DNA from: JBCCXZ01 sp965228005
Lineage (GTDB): Bacteria > Planctomycetota > Planctomycetia > Pirellulales > Lacipirellulaceae
Assembly: GCA_965228005.1 (NCBI GenBank)
Contig: CBDDGV010000001.1
Location: 1,488,001-1,552,000, forward strand
Direction: 5' to 3'
Length of the DNA: 64,000 bases
Below the pieces are notes generated by a model. It ran no database searches and was not told where the DNA came from. It saw nothing but the letters and a program-made list of their open reading frames with translations. The position numbers were made by a program, and so were the translations under genes. Positions 19,168 to 28,805 of this stretch are shown here, one piece after another (within the stretch, counting starts at the first letter, position 1; each line of letters opens with the position of its first letter).

Positions 19168-20736
19168 CTAACGGTCGCGCCAGAAGCCCGGTACCAGCAG
19201 CACCAGCACGGGGAACAGCTCCAGGCGGCCCAGCATCATCAGGAACGTGAAGAGCAGCTTCGACAGCGTGGAGAACGGGGCGTAGTTCTGGGTGGCGCCC
19301 ACAATCCCCAACCCCGGGCCGATGTTGTGAAGCGTGGCCGCAACGGCGCTGGCGGAGTCGACCAACTTGTTCTGCGGGTCGTGCCCCGCGTCGACCCAGG
19401 TCGCGTCGGGCTCGATCGCCACCAGCACGAGCCAGCTGAGCGTGAACAGCAGCGCGATCAGGCCGAAGTAGACGAGGATGCTGCGCGGAAGGTCGTTGTC
19501 GGTGATCGCCTCGCCCCCGAGCCGCACGTGGCGGATCACGGCGGGGTGGAAGGCCCGCTCGATCTCGCGGTGGAGGACCTTTACGCAGAGCAGGTGCCGG
19601 ATGACCTTCATCCCGCCGCCGGTGCTGCCCGCGCAGCCGCCGACCGACATCAGCACCAGCAGCAGCGCCCGGCTGAAGTTGTGCCACTGGTCGAAGTCGG
19701 CCGTCCCGAACCCGGTGGTGGTCAGGATCGAAGTGACCTGGAACAGGCTGTCGCGGAAGGCGGTCTCGCCGTCGGCGAAGTCGTTGTGGACCCACAAACC
19801 GACCACCAGGATCACCGCCGAAGAGGCGAGGATGATCAGCGCGTAGGTGCGCCACTCGAGGTCGCGCAGCAGCGTGCCCGGGCGGCCGATAAGCGAGAGG
19901 TACAGCAGCGTGAAGTTGGTGCCCGCCAGCACCATGAACACGATGACGGTGTACTCGATGAGCTTGTAGTTCTCCACCCGGCCCTCGAACCCGCCCAGGC
20001 TGGCGTTGAGCGTGCTGAAGCCGCCGGTGGCCATCGTGCCGAACGAGTGGCAGAGCGCCTCGAACACGGTCATGCCCTGCAGCCACAACAGCAGGGTGAG
20101 CACCGCGTTGAGGCCGCAGTAGATGGCGGCGAAATTCCAGGCGGTGTGCTGCATGCGCTCCTGGGAGCCCTCTTTGCTGGGGCCGGGCATCTCGGCCCGC
20201 ATGAGCGCCTTGCCCGCCGAGCCCTGCCCCAGCACCGCCACGAACAAAACGATGATGCCCAGCCCGCCCAGGAAGTGCGTGCTCGACCGCCAGAACAAGA
20301 TGCACTGCGGCACCCACTCGCGGTTCTCGATGTCGGTGAGCACCGTGGCGCCGGTGGTGCTGAAGCCCGATTGGCTCTCGAACAGGGCGTCGGAAACGCC
20401 CATGCGTACCGGCTCGCCCCGCTCGGCCCGGTACACCACGCCGCCCAGCAGGAAGGGCATCGCGCCCAGCACCGTAGCGAGCACCCAGCTCAGCCCGACC
20501 ACCGCCATCGCCTCCTTGCGGTAGATGGCGTCGGACGCGTCGCGCCCAGCGGTACGGAGCCCGTACCCCGCCGCGAAGCAGAGCACCATGCTCGTCAGCA
20601 GGGCCCAGAAGCCGCGGGTCTCGAAAACGCCGGTCTCGTTCACCGAGGGCATCGCCCAGACAAGGCTGAACGCCATCGTCAGGCCGATCAGCCACGCGAT
20701 CATCCCCAGCAGCCGGCAGACGAGGCGGAAGTTCAT
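19168..20736 (-). CDS. trkH: Trk/Ktr potassium uptake channel subunit
   Basis: Membrane pore of a K+ uptake system (523 aa). The four pore-loop segments with filter glycines are readable: FSTTGATVL, FGTMATGGFS, TTTGFGTAD and HNIGPGLG. GGLGIIVLFVAVLG and CAGSTGGGMKVIR are also typical for TrkH. The start at MNFRLVCRLLG (20736) is chosen because the longer frame runs back into trkA. trkA lies 35 bases upstream on the same strand, so the two form an operon of channel and gating subunit. Confidence 0.93.
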   Translation of the reverse strand: MNFRLVCRLLGMIAWLIGLTMAFSLVWAMPSVNETGVFETRGFWALLTSMVLCFAAGYGLRTAGRDASDAIYRKEAMAVVGLSWVLATVLGAMPFLLGGVVYRAERGEPVRMGVSDALFESQSGFSTTGATVLTDIENREWVPQCILFWRSSTHFLGGLGIIVLFVAVLGQGSAGKALMRAEMPGPSKEGSQERMQHTAWNFAAIYCGLNAVLTLLLWLQGMTVFEALCHSFGTMATGGFSTLNASLGGFEGRVENYKLIEYTVIVFMVLAGTNFTLLYLSLIGRPGTLLRDLEWRTYALIILASSAVILVVGLWVHNDFADGETAFRDSLFQVTSILTTTGFGTADFDQWHNFSRALLLVLMSVGGCAGSTGGGMKVIRHLLCVKVLHREIERAFHPAVIRHVRLGGEAITDNDLPRSILVYFGLIALLFTLSWLVLVAIEPDATWVDAGHDPQNKLVDSASAVAATLHNIGPGLGIVGATQNYAPFSTLSKLLFTFLMMLGRLELFPVLVLLVPGFWRDR

Positions 20737-20771
20737 GCAGGTGGCGGCCGGGGTGTTCGGGCGGACGCCGG

Positions 20772-22109
20772 TTAGGCGAACAAGCTGACGGCTTCTTCCA
20801 TGACTTCGTCGGCGACCAGCAGCACCACCGTGTCGCCCGCCTCGAGGTAGCTGTCGCCGCCCGGGACCTTCGCGAAGCCCTCGCGGACTACCGCGGCGAT
20901 CAAGCACTGCCGCGGCAGTCCTATCTGCGCGATGACGTGCTCGGTGGCGGGGGTCCCTTCGCGGACGTCGATCTCCAGCACGCTCAGACCCGTGTCTTCA
21001 CCGAGCGGGCTCTGGGCGACGACCGGGCCGGTCGTGAGGTAACCGAGCACCTGCTTGGCGACAACTTCGCGGGGGCTGACGGCCAAGTCGATGCCGAGCT
21101 TGCCGACCACCGCCGCGTAGTCGGGCCGGCCGACGAGCGAGATGATCGTCTCGGCTCCGATCTCGTTCGCCTCGACCGAAGCGAGGATGTTCTCTTCGTC
21201 GTCGCCCATGCAGGCGACGAAGGCGTCGGCGGTGCCGACCCGCTCTTCCTCCAGGTTGGCGTGGCGGGTGGCGTCGCGGTTGACTACGACGGTGTGCTCG
21301 AGGTGGCTGGCGAGGAACTCGCAGCGTTCGCGGTCCTGCTCGATGAGCGTGACGTTGAACCGCTGCCCCTCGAGGATGCCCGCGAGGTGGTAGCCAGTTT
21401 CACCGCCGCCGGCGATGACGATCCCCAGCTGCTTCGGCTTGCCGGAGCGGAAGAGCTTCTTCACGCCGGCGAGGTCGCTGGTCTTGCCGATCAGCGTGAT
21501 CCGGTCGCCCTCGGCGATCACGTCGCCGGCCCCCGCGATGCGGGTGTTGCCGTCGCGGCCGAGCGAGCCGACCCGGACGGCGGACGGCAGGCCCAGCTCC
21601 TTCAGCTGCACGCCGACGGCTTTGCTTTCGGGTTCGACCAGGATCTCGTGCACCTCGATCTCGCCGCGGGCCATGTTCTCGACCGCCACCGAACCGGGGT
21701 GGCGGATGCCGCGGGCGATCTCCAGCGCCGTGAGGTGCTCGAGGCTGAGCAGCCGGTCGATGCCGAAGTGGCGGCGGTAGTCGAACGTGCTGAGGTCGCG
21801 GAACACCGGGGCGTAGACTCGCGCGATCGCCCGGCCGGCGCCCATGGCCTTCGACATGCTGGCCGCGACGATGTTCACCTCGTCGATGCCGGTGACCGCG
21901 AGGACGAGGTCGGCTGTGCCGACGCCGGCCTGGAAGAGCACGCTCGACTGCGAGGCCGAACCCACGAGGCAGCGTGCGTCGAGCGTTTCGTTCACCAGCC
22001 TGGTGTGCTCGGCGTCGGAGTCGACGACCGTGACGCTGTGCTTGTGGCTGCAGAGCAGCGACGCAATCGAACCGCCCACCGTGCCCGATCCGAGGACCAC
22101 GATTCTCAT
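20772..22109 (-). CDS. trkA: Trk system regulatory subunit, two RCK_N/RCK_C pairs
   Basis: Cytoplasmic NAD(H)-binding gating ring subunit of the Trk channel (445 aa). It has two Rossmann-like RCK_N domains, opened by VVLGSGTVGGSIA at the N terminus and IVIAGGGETGYHLAG near 225, each followed by an RCK_C domain. The layout of two tandem copies equals that of E. coli TrkA. The start is MRIVVLGSG at 22109; upstream frame extension is Arg/Pro-rich non-coding-like sequence. First gene of the trkA-trkH operon. Confidence 0.93.
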   Translation of the reverse strand: MRIVVLGSGTVGGSIASLLCSHKHSVTVVDSDAEHTRLVNETLDARCLVGSASQSSVLFQAGVGTADLVLAVTGIDEVNIVAASMSKAMGAGRAIARVYAPVFRDLSTFDYRRHFGIDRLLSLEHLTALEIARGIRHPGSVAVENMARGEIEVHEILVEPESKAVGVQLKELGLPSAVRVGSLGRDGNTRIAGAGDVIAEGDRITLIGKTSDLAGVKKLFRSGKPKQLGIVIAGGGETGYHLAGILEGQRFNVTLIEQDRERCEFLASHLEHTVVVNRDATRHANLEEERVGTADAFVACMGDDEENILASVEANEIGAETIISLVGRPDYAAVVGKLGIDLAVSPREVVAKQVLGYLTTGPVVAQSPLGEDTGLSVLEIDVREGTPATEHVIAQIGLPRQCLIAAVVREGFAKVPGGDSYLEAGDTVVLLVADEVMEEAVSLFA

Positions 22110-22224
22110 AACGGCTGGCTGGGCGTTGGCTCGAAGGGGAGCGGCGCGGCTAGACCGCGTCCGCGTAAAGCCCGCGATTCTAGGCCGGCTCCGGCCCGCG
22201 TGGAAGGCCGACGGCGGTTGCCCG

Positions 22225-23916
22225 CTACTCGGTTGCGGTTTCGGCGGCCGGGGCGGCGGCTTCTGCTTCGGCTGCTGGTTCTGTTTCAGCAGCTTCGCCC
22301 GCGTCCTCGCCGTCCGGCTCTTCATCGGCCGCGTCACCCTCGGCCGCGGCTTCCTGACGCGCGTACCACGCGTCGATCGCGGCGGAGAGGTCACGCTCCG
22401 AGTCGTTCTGCGCGATCACCTCCCACAGCGGGAACTTGTCGGCCAGCTCGGGGTCGACGAGGCTCTGGTCGAGCTGCGCCAGCACCTTGGCGTAGGTCAG
22501 CACGAACTCCGCGATGTCGGCGCCCGTCGGCGAATCGGGGTCCAGCCCCGGGTTCTGCTCCAGCGCGGCCGCCCACAGGTCGAAGCTCTCCTCGAACAGC
22601 TTCTTCGAGCCCAGCAGGTCGGCGTCGTCCTCGAACGCCCGCGTGGCAGCGTAGGAGAGCCGGTGCGCCTGGCGGGCCTGCTCGGTCTGCTCGAACTCGC
22701 ACCGCGTCTTCCAGTAGGCGTAGTTGGCTACGTCGCGGTTGTTGCGGATCAGGAACAGCTTGCTCCGCTCCTGAGCCAGCCGAATGCTGAGCTTGCGGAT
22801 CTGGGCCATCATGTCCGGGCGCTTCTCGATGACGTAATCGGCGATCGCCTGGTCGTCGATGTTGACCTTGTCCTCGCCGGACATCGCCAGCTCGTTCTCT
22901 TCCGGGGTGCGGTCGTCGTAGTCCTTGTCCATCGCGGCCCGCTCTTCGTCGGTGAGCGTGGCGCGGCGGATCTCCAGCAGCTCGGCCTCGACGCCAGGGG
23001 TGAGGTCGTCGAACTCGGCCTGCAGCTTGTCGACGAGTTCCTGCTGCTTCTCCAGGCCGTTCATGCTGATCATGAACCCCCGCGACGACTTGAACTGCCG
23101 GTTGCCGAAGTCCTCCCACATCTCGCCGGCGAGCTCCCACGCACGCTCCGAAATGCGGCTGAAGACGCCCTCCTTCTGGATCGCCTCGCCGTAATTCATC
23201 TGCGAGCGCGGCGGGTCGGCGAAGAACGTGGCGGGGTTCTTCTTGCCCATCGACTTGCGGCCCGAGTCGACCACGTCGACGGCCTCCTGGTACCAGCCCT
23301 TCGACACGAGCCAGTTGTCCCGCTGCTCCGTCGGGCGGTCTTCGGGGTGGAAGTCGTCGTCCGCGCGGAACAGCCGGCGGTACACTTCCTTCTCATCGGC
23401 GCGGCCGACCTTGTTGCCGATGAACCAGCCCAGCTCGGCCAGCAGGTAGGGGCTGTCGCGGTTGTACTTGGTGCCCTCCTTGAGGAACTCGATCCCGCGG
23501 CGCACGTAGTAGTACCGGTCTCGCACGTCGTCGAGTTCGACCGACACGTTGTAGGTCAGGTTCCACGCCTGGTAGCGCCAGAACGAGATGAAGTACGGCT
23601 GCAGCTTGGCGAGCTGCGTCAGGGTGGCGCGGAAGTTGGTCCAGTCTTCCCGCTTCTTGTAGTCGTTCGCCTTTGACCAGAGCATCGAGACTGCGATGCC
23701 CCGGAGTCCCAGGGTCGCGAGCCGGATCGTCTCGCTAGCGGGGTCGATCTCGCCGAGGTCCGACTGGCCCAGGTCGTAGTCGGCTCGCAGCTTGGCGAGC
23801 GTGCCGCCCTCTTCCTGCCTCGTGGACGGGTTGCCGAGCTGCGCGATGGGGAACAGCAATACCCCCGCCACCAGCAGGTAGGCCATCTTGCGGTAGAGGC
23901 TGCGGCGTTCGTTCAT
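22225..23916 (-). CDS. Membrane-anchored conserved planctomycete protein of unknown function
   Basis: 563 residues. One N-terminal membrane segment (MAYLLVAGVLLFPIAQLG, about 11-28), then a long helical, aromatic-rich region with TPR-like features (ETIRLATLGLRGIAVSMLW, PYFISFWRYQAWNL, YYYVRRGIEFLKEGTKYN). The end is an Ala/Glu-rich tail of about 75 residues. It overlaps the upstream permease gene by ATGA, so it should work with the ABC exporter. Similar proteins follow this transporter pair in other planctomycetes as far as I recall. A periplasmic accessory or scaffold role is an inference from the single anchor and the operon. Confidence 0.65.
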   Translation of the reverse strand: MNERRSLYRKMAYLLVAGVLLFPIAQLGNPSTRQEEGGTLAKLRADYDLGQSDLGEIDPASETIRLATLGLRGIAVSMLWSKANDYKKREDWTNFRATLTQLAKLQPYFISFWRYQAWNLTYNVSVELDDVRDRYYYVRRGIEFLKEGTKYNRDSPYLLAELGWFIGNKVGRADEKEVYRRLFRADDDFHPEDRPTEQRDNWLVSKGWYQEAVDVVDSGRKSMGKKNPATFFADPPRSQMNYGEAIQKEGVFSRISERAWELAGEMWEDFGNRQFKSSRGFMISMNGLEKQQELVDKLQAEFDDLTPGVEAELLEIRRATLTDEERAAMDKDYDDRTPEENELAMSGEDKVNIDDQAIADYVIEKRPDMMAQIRKLSIRLAQERSKLFLIRNNRDVANYAYWKTRCEFEQTEQARQAHRLSYAATRAFEDDADLLGSKKLFEESFDLWAAALEQNPGLDPDSPTGADIAEFVLTYAKVLAQLDQSLVDPELADKFPLWEVIAQNDSERDLSAAIDAWYARQEAAAEGDAADEEPDGEDAGEAAETEPAAEAEAAAPAAETATE

Positions 23917-25736
23917 TTGGCCACCTCACGGGTGCGGAGCAGGAAGTAGCCCACGACGGCCGTGCCCGCGACGTAGGCCAGGCAGATCGTCAGGTCTTGC
24001 AGGACGCGGTCGGTCGGCACGTTGAAGCCGTAGGCCGCGAAGCCCACCGTGCTGAACGAAGAGAAGTCGGGCAGCACCTGCGCGATCGCCAGCATAAACA
24101 GCTTCAGGACCGAGTCGACCGACTGGATGAACGTCGCCCCGGCGCCCGGGTCGAGGTCGGTGATGATGTTCTTCTGCGTCAGCAGCCGGTAGAGCGACTC
24201 GACCGGCCCGCCGCCGTACTCGGTGCCGCGGGCCACGCCCTCGAAAAACTCCTTGAAGAAGCCCAGCAGGATGAACGACACCGTGAACAGCATCGCCACG
24301 GGGCCGTTGAGCAGCGTGCTCGCCGAGACGCCGATCGCGACCACGATCACCATCTGCACCCAGATACTGGAATAGACCTTCACCAAGTTCCACGCCGGCG
24401 AGGCGTCCGGCAGTCGGATGTAGCAGTCGGGCTGGGCGAAGCCGAAGTACTGGCCGCGCTCCAGGCACTGCACGATCACCTCCATCCGGCCGCCCTTCTC
24501 CGTGACGATGTCGTCGAACAGGTCGATCGGATCGTTTTCGGTGCTGGTCAGCTTGCGGGGGATGTTCTGCTCGTCGACCTGCGCGTCGAGGGCCTCAAAC
24601 GGGTACAGCTCGCTGGTGAGCCCCGTTTCCGGGTTGCGGACCTGGATGCCGCCGGTGATGGCCTTGCCGATGATGCCCTTGTGCGTCTTGAAGACCCGCA
24701 CGATCAGGCCGATGGGGAGCTGCTCGCCCGTTTGCTCGTTCTCGATCGCCTGCGACTCGTCGATGCCGCGGAAGGTCCAGATCGCCGCGGCCTGGGAGTT
24801 GCCCTCGATGAAGCTGCGGTAGGTCCACTCGCTGCCGACGCTGATGCCGCGTTCCTTCTCCAAGCCCTTGCGGTCGAGGTAGCGGAGCTTGCCGTAGAGC
24901 GGCTGCCGGGCCCGCAGCAAGCCCTCCGAGCTGCCCACCGTCGGCGTGTCGCCGCCCTCGATCGTGTGGTAGTGACCGTTTTCGACGATCGCCAGGCCTG
25001 ACTTGTCAGCCTCTAATTCGATCGTGTGCCGGTGGTAGAGGTCACGGGTGGTGCGGCCCTCGTAGCCGATCAGCTCGCCGCCGGGGCCCTCAACCCGCCG
25101 CAGGTTGGCGGCGTCAATCTCGTGGGTGTGGCTCAGCGACCGCGTGACGAACACGTAGCTCGACAACGCCATCAGCAGCAGCATCACCGTGCCCAATAGC
25201 GAGAAGCCGAGGATGCGCCCCAGCACGATCTCGCCCGACCGCACCGGCTTGGTCACCACGGTGTAGATGGTCTTGGTCTTGAAGTCGGTCGGCAGGCTGA
25301 ACGCGCTCAGCACCAGGGCGATGCCGAGCATCAGGTAGGTAGTCGCCGTGAGCACGAAGCTCATGTAGAGCTTGGTCGGGTCCTTGTGGTCGGCTTTGAG
25401 GAACCAGCTCGCGAACAGCAGGATGACGACGAACACAATCAGGGCGACGACCACCCGGCGGCGGAGCGCTTCCTTGATCGCGAGCACGGCCAGAGCCCAG
25501 ATCCGGCGGCCGGAGAGGTGCGTCATCTCGCGGAAGCCGCCGGCGAGCGTGCGGTACACGCGGTCGCCGCCGCCGAGCAAGCCGTGGCGGGCGGCGGAGA
25601 TCGCGTAGCCGAGCACCAGGCCCAGCACGAGCAACGCAAACGCGATCGCCACAAACCAGGGGATAGCGCCGATCGAACCCTCCGGTCCGCCGGTCAGCCA
25701 TTGCAGGTAGGGGAGAATCTCTTCTTCGAGAACCAT
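23913..25736 (-). CDS. ABC-2 type transporter permease with large periplasmic domain
   Basis: Permease subunit of an ABC exporter (607 aa). Predicted membrane helices lie near 25-50, 95-117, 128-150, 168-190, 445-467, 470-492 and 575-600. A loop of about 240 residues between helices 4 and 5 should be outside the cytoplasm. The segment PTDFKTKTIYTVVTKPVRSG after helix 3 is the coupling-helix region typical for ABC-2 permeases of this group (VTKPV). It is 64 bases downstream of the ATPase gene and overlaps the following anchored protein by 4 bases. Substrate unknown. Confidence 0.85.
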   Translation of the reverse strand: MVLEEEILPYLQWLTGGPEGSIGAIPWFVAIAFALLVLGLVLGYAISAARHGLLGGGDRVYRTLAGGFREMTHLSGRRIWALAVLAIKEALRRRVVVALIVFVVILLFASWFLKADHKDPTKLYMSFVLTATTYLMLGIALVLSAFSLPTDFKTKTIYTVVTKPVRSGEIVLGRILGFSLLGTVMLLLMALSSYVFVTRSLSHTHEIDAANLRRVEGPGGELIGYEGRTTRDLYHRHTIELEADKSGLAIVENGHYHTIEGGDTPTVGSSEGLLRARQPLYGKLRYLDRKGLEKERGISVGSEWTYRSFIEGNSQAAAIWTFRGIDESQAIENEQTGEQLPIGLIVRVFKTHKGIIGKAITGGIQVRNPETGLTSELYPFEALDAQVDEQNIPRKLTSTENDPIDLFDDIVTEKGGRMEVIVQCLERGQYFGFAQPDCYIRLPDASPAWNLVKVYSSIWVQMVIVVAIGVSASTLLNGPVAMLFTVSFILLGFFKEFFEGVARGTEYGGGPVESLYRLLTQKNIITDLDPGAGATFIQSVDSVLKLFMLAIAQVLPDFSSFSTVGFAAYGFNVPTDRVLQDLTICLAYVAGTAVVGYFLLRTREVAK

Positions 25737-25800
25737 GGGTCGCTTGTGTCAGGCCGCTTGGGTCGGGGTGTGTGGGCTGTGCGGGAACCGGTGAGGAGGG

Positions 25801-26730
25801 TCAGCCCTGCGCTTCGCCGTTGGCGGCCTGAGCCGGCTCGGCCTGCTGAGCCCGACGCCCGGGCCGGGCCGCGCTGTCTCGCACGATTTCCAGGAACAGC
25901 TCTTCGAGCGTTGTGCTCGGGTTGGAAAGGTCCTGCAGCTCGCCGCCGTGGCGGGAGATCACGTCCCGCAGCTCGTTCTTGCAGTCTTCTGAGAGGCCCT
26001 TCGCACGGATCTGGGTGACGTCTTTGATGGTGAGCAACTCGTCGACCCGACCGAGCTCCTTCAGCTCGCCCTGGTGCAGGATCGCGATGCGGTCGCACAC
26101 GTCCTGCACGTCGGCCAGCAGGTGGCTGCACATGACAACGGTTTTGCCCTGCTCCTTCAGCCGAAGGATCATGTCCTTCATCTCACGCGTGCCGATGGGG
26201 TCGAGTCCGCTGGTCGGCTCGTCGAGCAGGATCAGGTCGGGGTCGTTGATCAACGCCTGCGCCAAACCGATCCGCCGCGTCATGCCCTTGGAGTACTCCT
26301 GGAGCTGACGCTTGCGGGCGCGGTCCAGCCCGACCAGTTTGATCAGCGAGTCGATCCGCTCCGCCCGCACGTCGGCCGGCATGTCGAACAGCCGGGCGTA
26401 GAAGTCGAGCGTCTCCTCGGCGTTGAGGAACTTGTAGAGGTACGACTCTTCCGGCAGGTAGCCGAGCCGATCGTTCTTGCTGACGTCCGAAGCGCTCTTG
26501 CCGAACACCAGGGCGTCGCCCTCGGTCGGGAAGAGCAGGCCGAGGACCAGCTTGATCGTGGTGGTCTTGCCCGAGCCGTTCGGGCCGAGCAGGCCGAAGA
26601 CCTCGCCCTTGTAGACCTCCAGGTCAAGCGCCTTCAGGGCTCGCACCTTCTGGCGACCCCAGAAGTCGCGATAAACCTTTGCCAGAGAACGGGTTTGAAC
26701 AACTGCTTCTTGCGACATCGACTCAGACAA
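25801..26730 (-). CDS. ABC transporter ATP-binding protein (ABC-2 exporter)
   Basis: ATPase of the exporter (309 aa) with Walker A GPNGSGKTTT near 50, Q-loop region YLPEESYLYKF, a modified signature YSKGMTRRIGLAQAL, Walker B LILLDEPTSGLDP and switch His in VMCSHLL. The C-terminal 80 residues, ending in a Gln/Ala-rich tail, are typical of CcmA/NatA-like ATPases. An alternative ATG lies four codons in (MSQEAV, 26718). It heads the three-gene operon; the 380-base gap upstream is shared with the divergent lysS. Confidence 0.92.
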   Translation of the reverse strand: MSESMSQEAVVQTRSLAKVYRDFWGRQKVRALKALDLEVYKGEVFGLLGPNGSGKTTTIKLVLGLLFPTEGDALVFGKSASDVSKNDRLGYLPEESYLYKFLNAEETLDFYARLFDMPADVRAERIDSLIKLVGLDRARKRQLQEYSKGMTRRIGLAQALINDPDLILLDEPTSGLDPIGTREMKDMILRLKEQGKTVVMCSHLLADVQDVCDRIAILHQGELKELGRVDELLTIKDVTQIRAKGLSEDCKNELRDVISRHGGELQDLSNPSTTLEELFLEIVRDSAARPGRRAQQAEPAQAANGEAQG

Positions 26731-27110
26731 AGGCGAGGGAGAATTTGCAGGAGAAACGCTGTTTACGAGGCGCGGGCTCAGCCCGAAAAACCGCGGGCGG
26801 AGTTGCGTAGAGCGCCTGTACGCTAGCAGCGGGCACTCGGTTCATGGCTCGCAACGACATCACGCCGGGCCGCTGTAACCTAGGCGGGCAGTATAGTTTC
26901 GGGCGACTACCTCAACAAGCGGCGGGAGTGGGCTTGCTTACAGCCGCGGCGGGTTTTGGGGGCACTCGATCGTCCACGGCTCAGCACGGCGGAGGGCGTG
27001 GGCCCCGGTCCCTTGGCGGCTCCGCCTGCCACAACATGGCGTTGACCTAGCCCAGACCGTCAATAAAATGTTGCGGCCCATCACTTTACGGCTCAAACAG
27101 ACGGCCCCCG
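26731..27110. other. Divergent intergenic region upstream of lysS
   Basis: 380 bases between the divergent exporter operon and lysS. The last 70 bases hold the lysS promoter described below. I see no open frame with coding character and no riboswitch or T-box-like fold that I can defend. Confidence 0.5.
27042..27069 (+). promoter_or_regulatory. Sigma-70 promoter of lysS
   Basis: TTGACC (27042-27047) and TAAAAT (27064-27069), each five of six to consensus, are separated by 16 bases. Transcription would start near 27076, leaving a leader of about 35 bases before the lysS ATG. Confidence 0.65.
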
Positions 27111-28706
27111 ATGTCCGACTCCGCCACACAGATCAGCCCCGAAACCGACCAGGACCCCGCAAAGACGATGTCGCTCGAAGACATTCGCCGCGAGAAGCTG
27201 AAGAAGCTCGCCGACCTCGGCATCGACCCGTGGGGGCAGCGGTTCGACGACCGCGACTTCATCGGCACGATCCGCGCCCGCAGCGGCGAGATCGTGCTCA
27301 AGAAGGAGGAGGGCGAGACGGTCCCCCTGCCCCACTGGGACGACCTGCCCGAGGACTTCAACCTGCGTCAGTGGAAGGCCGACCAGGGCGGCAAAGAACT
27401 TATCGGCCCCGAAGTGCGCGCCGCCGGTCGCATCATGCTCCACCGCGACAAGGGCAAGCTGCACTTCATCGACATCCAAGACATGACCGGCCGCATCCAG
27501 TTGATGGTCGGCAAGAAACAGGTCGGCGACGACTGGGACGTGGTCGAGCAGCTGGACCTGGGCGACATCATCGGCGTCGACGGCACGCTCGTCCGCTCGA
27601 ACACCGGCGAGCTGTCGATCTCGGCCAAGCGGGTCCACTTCCTCACCAAGTCGATCGAAACCCCGCCCGAGAAGCACCACGGGCTCACCGACCCCGAGCT
27701 GCGGCAGCGTCTGCGGTACCTCGACCTTACCTACACCGACGGCGTCACCGAGCGGTTCCTCAACCGCACGCGCATCGTCCGCTCGATCCGCGAGACGCTC
27801 AACTCGCAGGGATTCGTCGAGGTCGAGGGGCCGACGCTGCACAGCATCGCCGGCGGCGCCGCGGCCCGGCCGTTCGTCACGCACCACAACGCGCTGGACA
27901 TCGACCTCTACCTCCGCATCGCGCTCGAGCTGCACCTCAAGCGGCTGATGGTCGGCGGCATCGAACGGGTCTACGAGCTCGGCCGCGTCTACCGCAACGA
28001 GGGCATCAGCCCCAAGCACAACCCCGAGTTCACCATGCTGGAGGTCTACCAGGCCTTCGGCGACTACCGCACGATGATGGACCTTACTGAGGCCTGCATC
28101 TGCAACGCCATTGAGGCCACCGGCCAGCCGTTCCAGCTGCCATGGGACGACAAGACGATCGACTTCACGCCGCCCTTCCAGCGGCGGCCGTACGCCGAAC
28201 TGTTCGAGGAGCACGCAGGCGTGCCGGCCGACGACGAGGCGGCGGTGGCGAAGCTCGCCGCGTCGCTGGGCATCGAGACCGAGGGCCGGCACCCGGACGT
28301 GGTGAAGAACGACGTGTTCGAGGAGAAGGTCGAAGACGCCCTCGCGGGCCCGATCTTCGTGATCGACTACCCGGCAAGCATCTGCCCGCTCACCAAGCGG
28401 AAGGCGGACGACCCCGCGATCGCCGAGCGGTTCGAGCTCTTCGTCAACGGCATGGAGGTAGCCAACGCCTACACCGAGCTGAACGACCCCGACCTGCAGG
28501 AAGAGCTGTTCCGCAACCAGCTCGACGGCCTGAGCGAAGAAGACTCGATGGCCAAGATGGACGACGACTTCGTCCGCGCCCTCCGCTACGGCATGCCGCC
28601 GGCGGGCGGGTTGGGCATCGGCATCGACCGGCTGGTGATGCTGCTTACCAACACCCAAACCATCCGCGACGTGATCTTGTTCCCTCTGCTAAGGCCAGAG
28701 AACTGA
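27111..28706 (+). CDS. lysS: Lysyl-tRNA synthetase, class II
   Basis: Charges tRNA-Lys (531 aa). The N-terminal OB-fold anticodon domain runs from about 65 to 165 (AAGRIMLHRDKGKLHFIDIQ). The class II core follows with motif 1 (GFVEVEGPTLHSIAGGAAARPF), motif 2 (YELGRVYRNEGISPKHNPEFT) and motif 3 (PPAGGLGIGIDRLVML). The string TKSIETPPEKHHGLTDPELR between domains is typical of LysS. An N-terminal extension of about 20 polar residues precedes the usual start. No strong ribosome binding site precedes the ATG. The internal ATG at residue 20 (MSLEDIRREK) would still give a full catalytic protein. Confidence 0.96.
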   Translation: MSDSATQISPETDQDPAKTMSLEDIRREKLKKLADLGIDPWGQRFDDRDFIGTIRARSGEIVLKKEEGETVPLPHWDDLPEDFNLRQWKADQGGKELIGPEVRAAGRIMLHRDKGKLHFIDIQDMTGRIQLMVGKKQVGDDWDVVEQLDLGDIIGVDGTLVRSNTGELSISAKRVHFLTKSIETPPEKHHGLTDPELRQRLRYLDLTYTDGVTERFLNRTRIVRSIRETLNSQGFVEVEGPTLHSIAGGAAARPFVTHHNALDIDLYLRIALELHLKRLMVGGIERVYELGRVYRNEGISPKHNPEFTMLEVYQAFGDYRTMMDLTEACICNAIEATGQPFQLPWDDKTIDFTPPFQRRPYAELFEEHAGVPADDEAAVAKLAASLGIETEGRHPDVVKNDVFEEKVEDALAGPIFVIDYPASICPLTKRKADDPAIAERFELFVNGMEVANAYTELNDPDLQEELFRNQLDGLSEEDSMAKMDDDFVRALRYGMPPAGGLGIGIDRLVMLLTNTQTIRDVILFPLLRPEN

Positions 28707-28805
28707 TCGCACAAGAAGAGCACCCGAAAGGCAACGGACGGCCACTTCCTCAGATCGTCAATCTGCAATCTTAGATCTTCGATCCATTCCCAAGGACGGG
28801 AAACC

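Noticed and set aside
27093..28658. 521-codon frame antisense to lysS
   Set aside because: Val/Asp-rich reverse reading of lysS codons, and lysS is certain.
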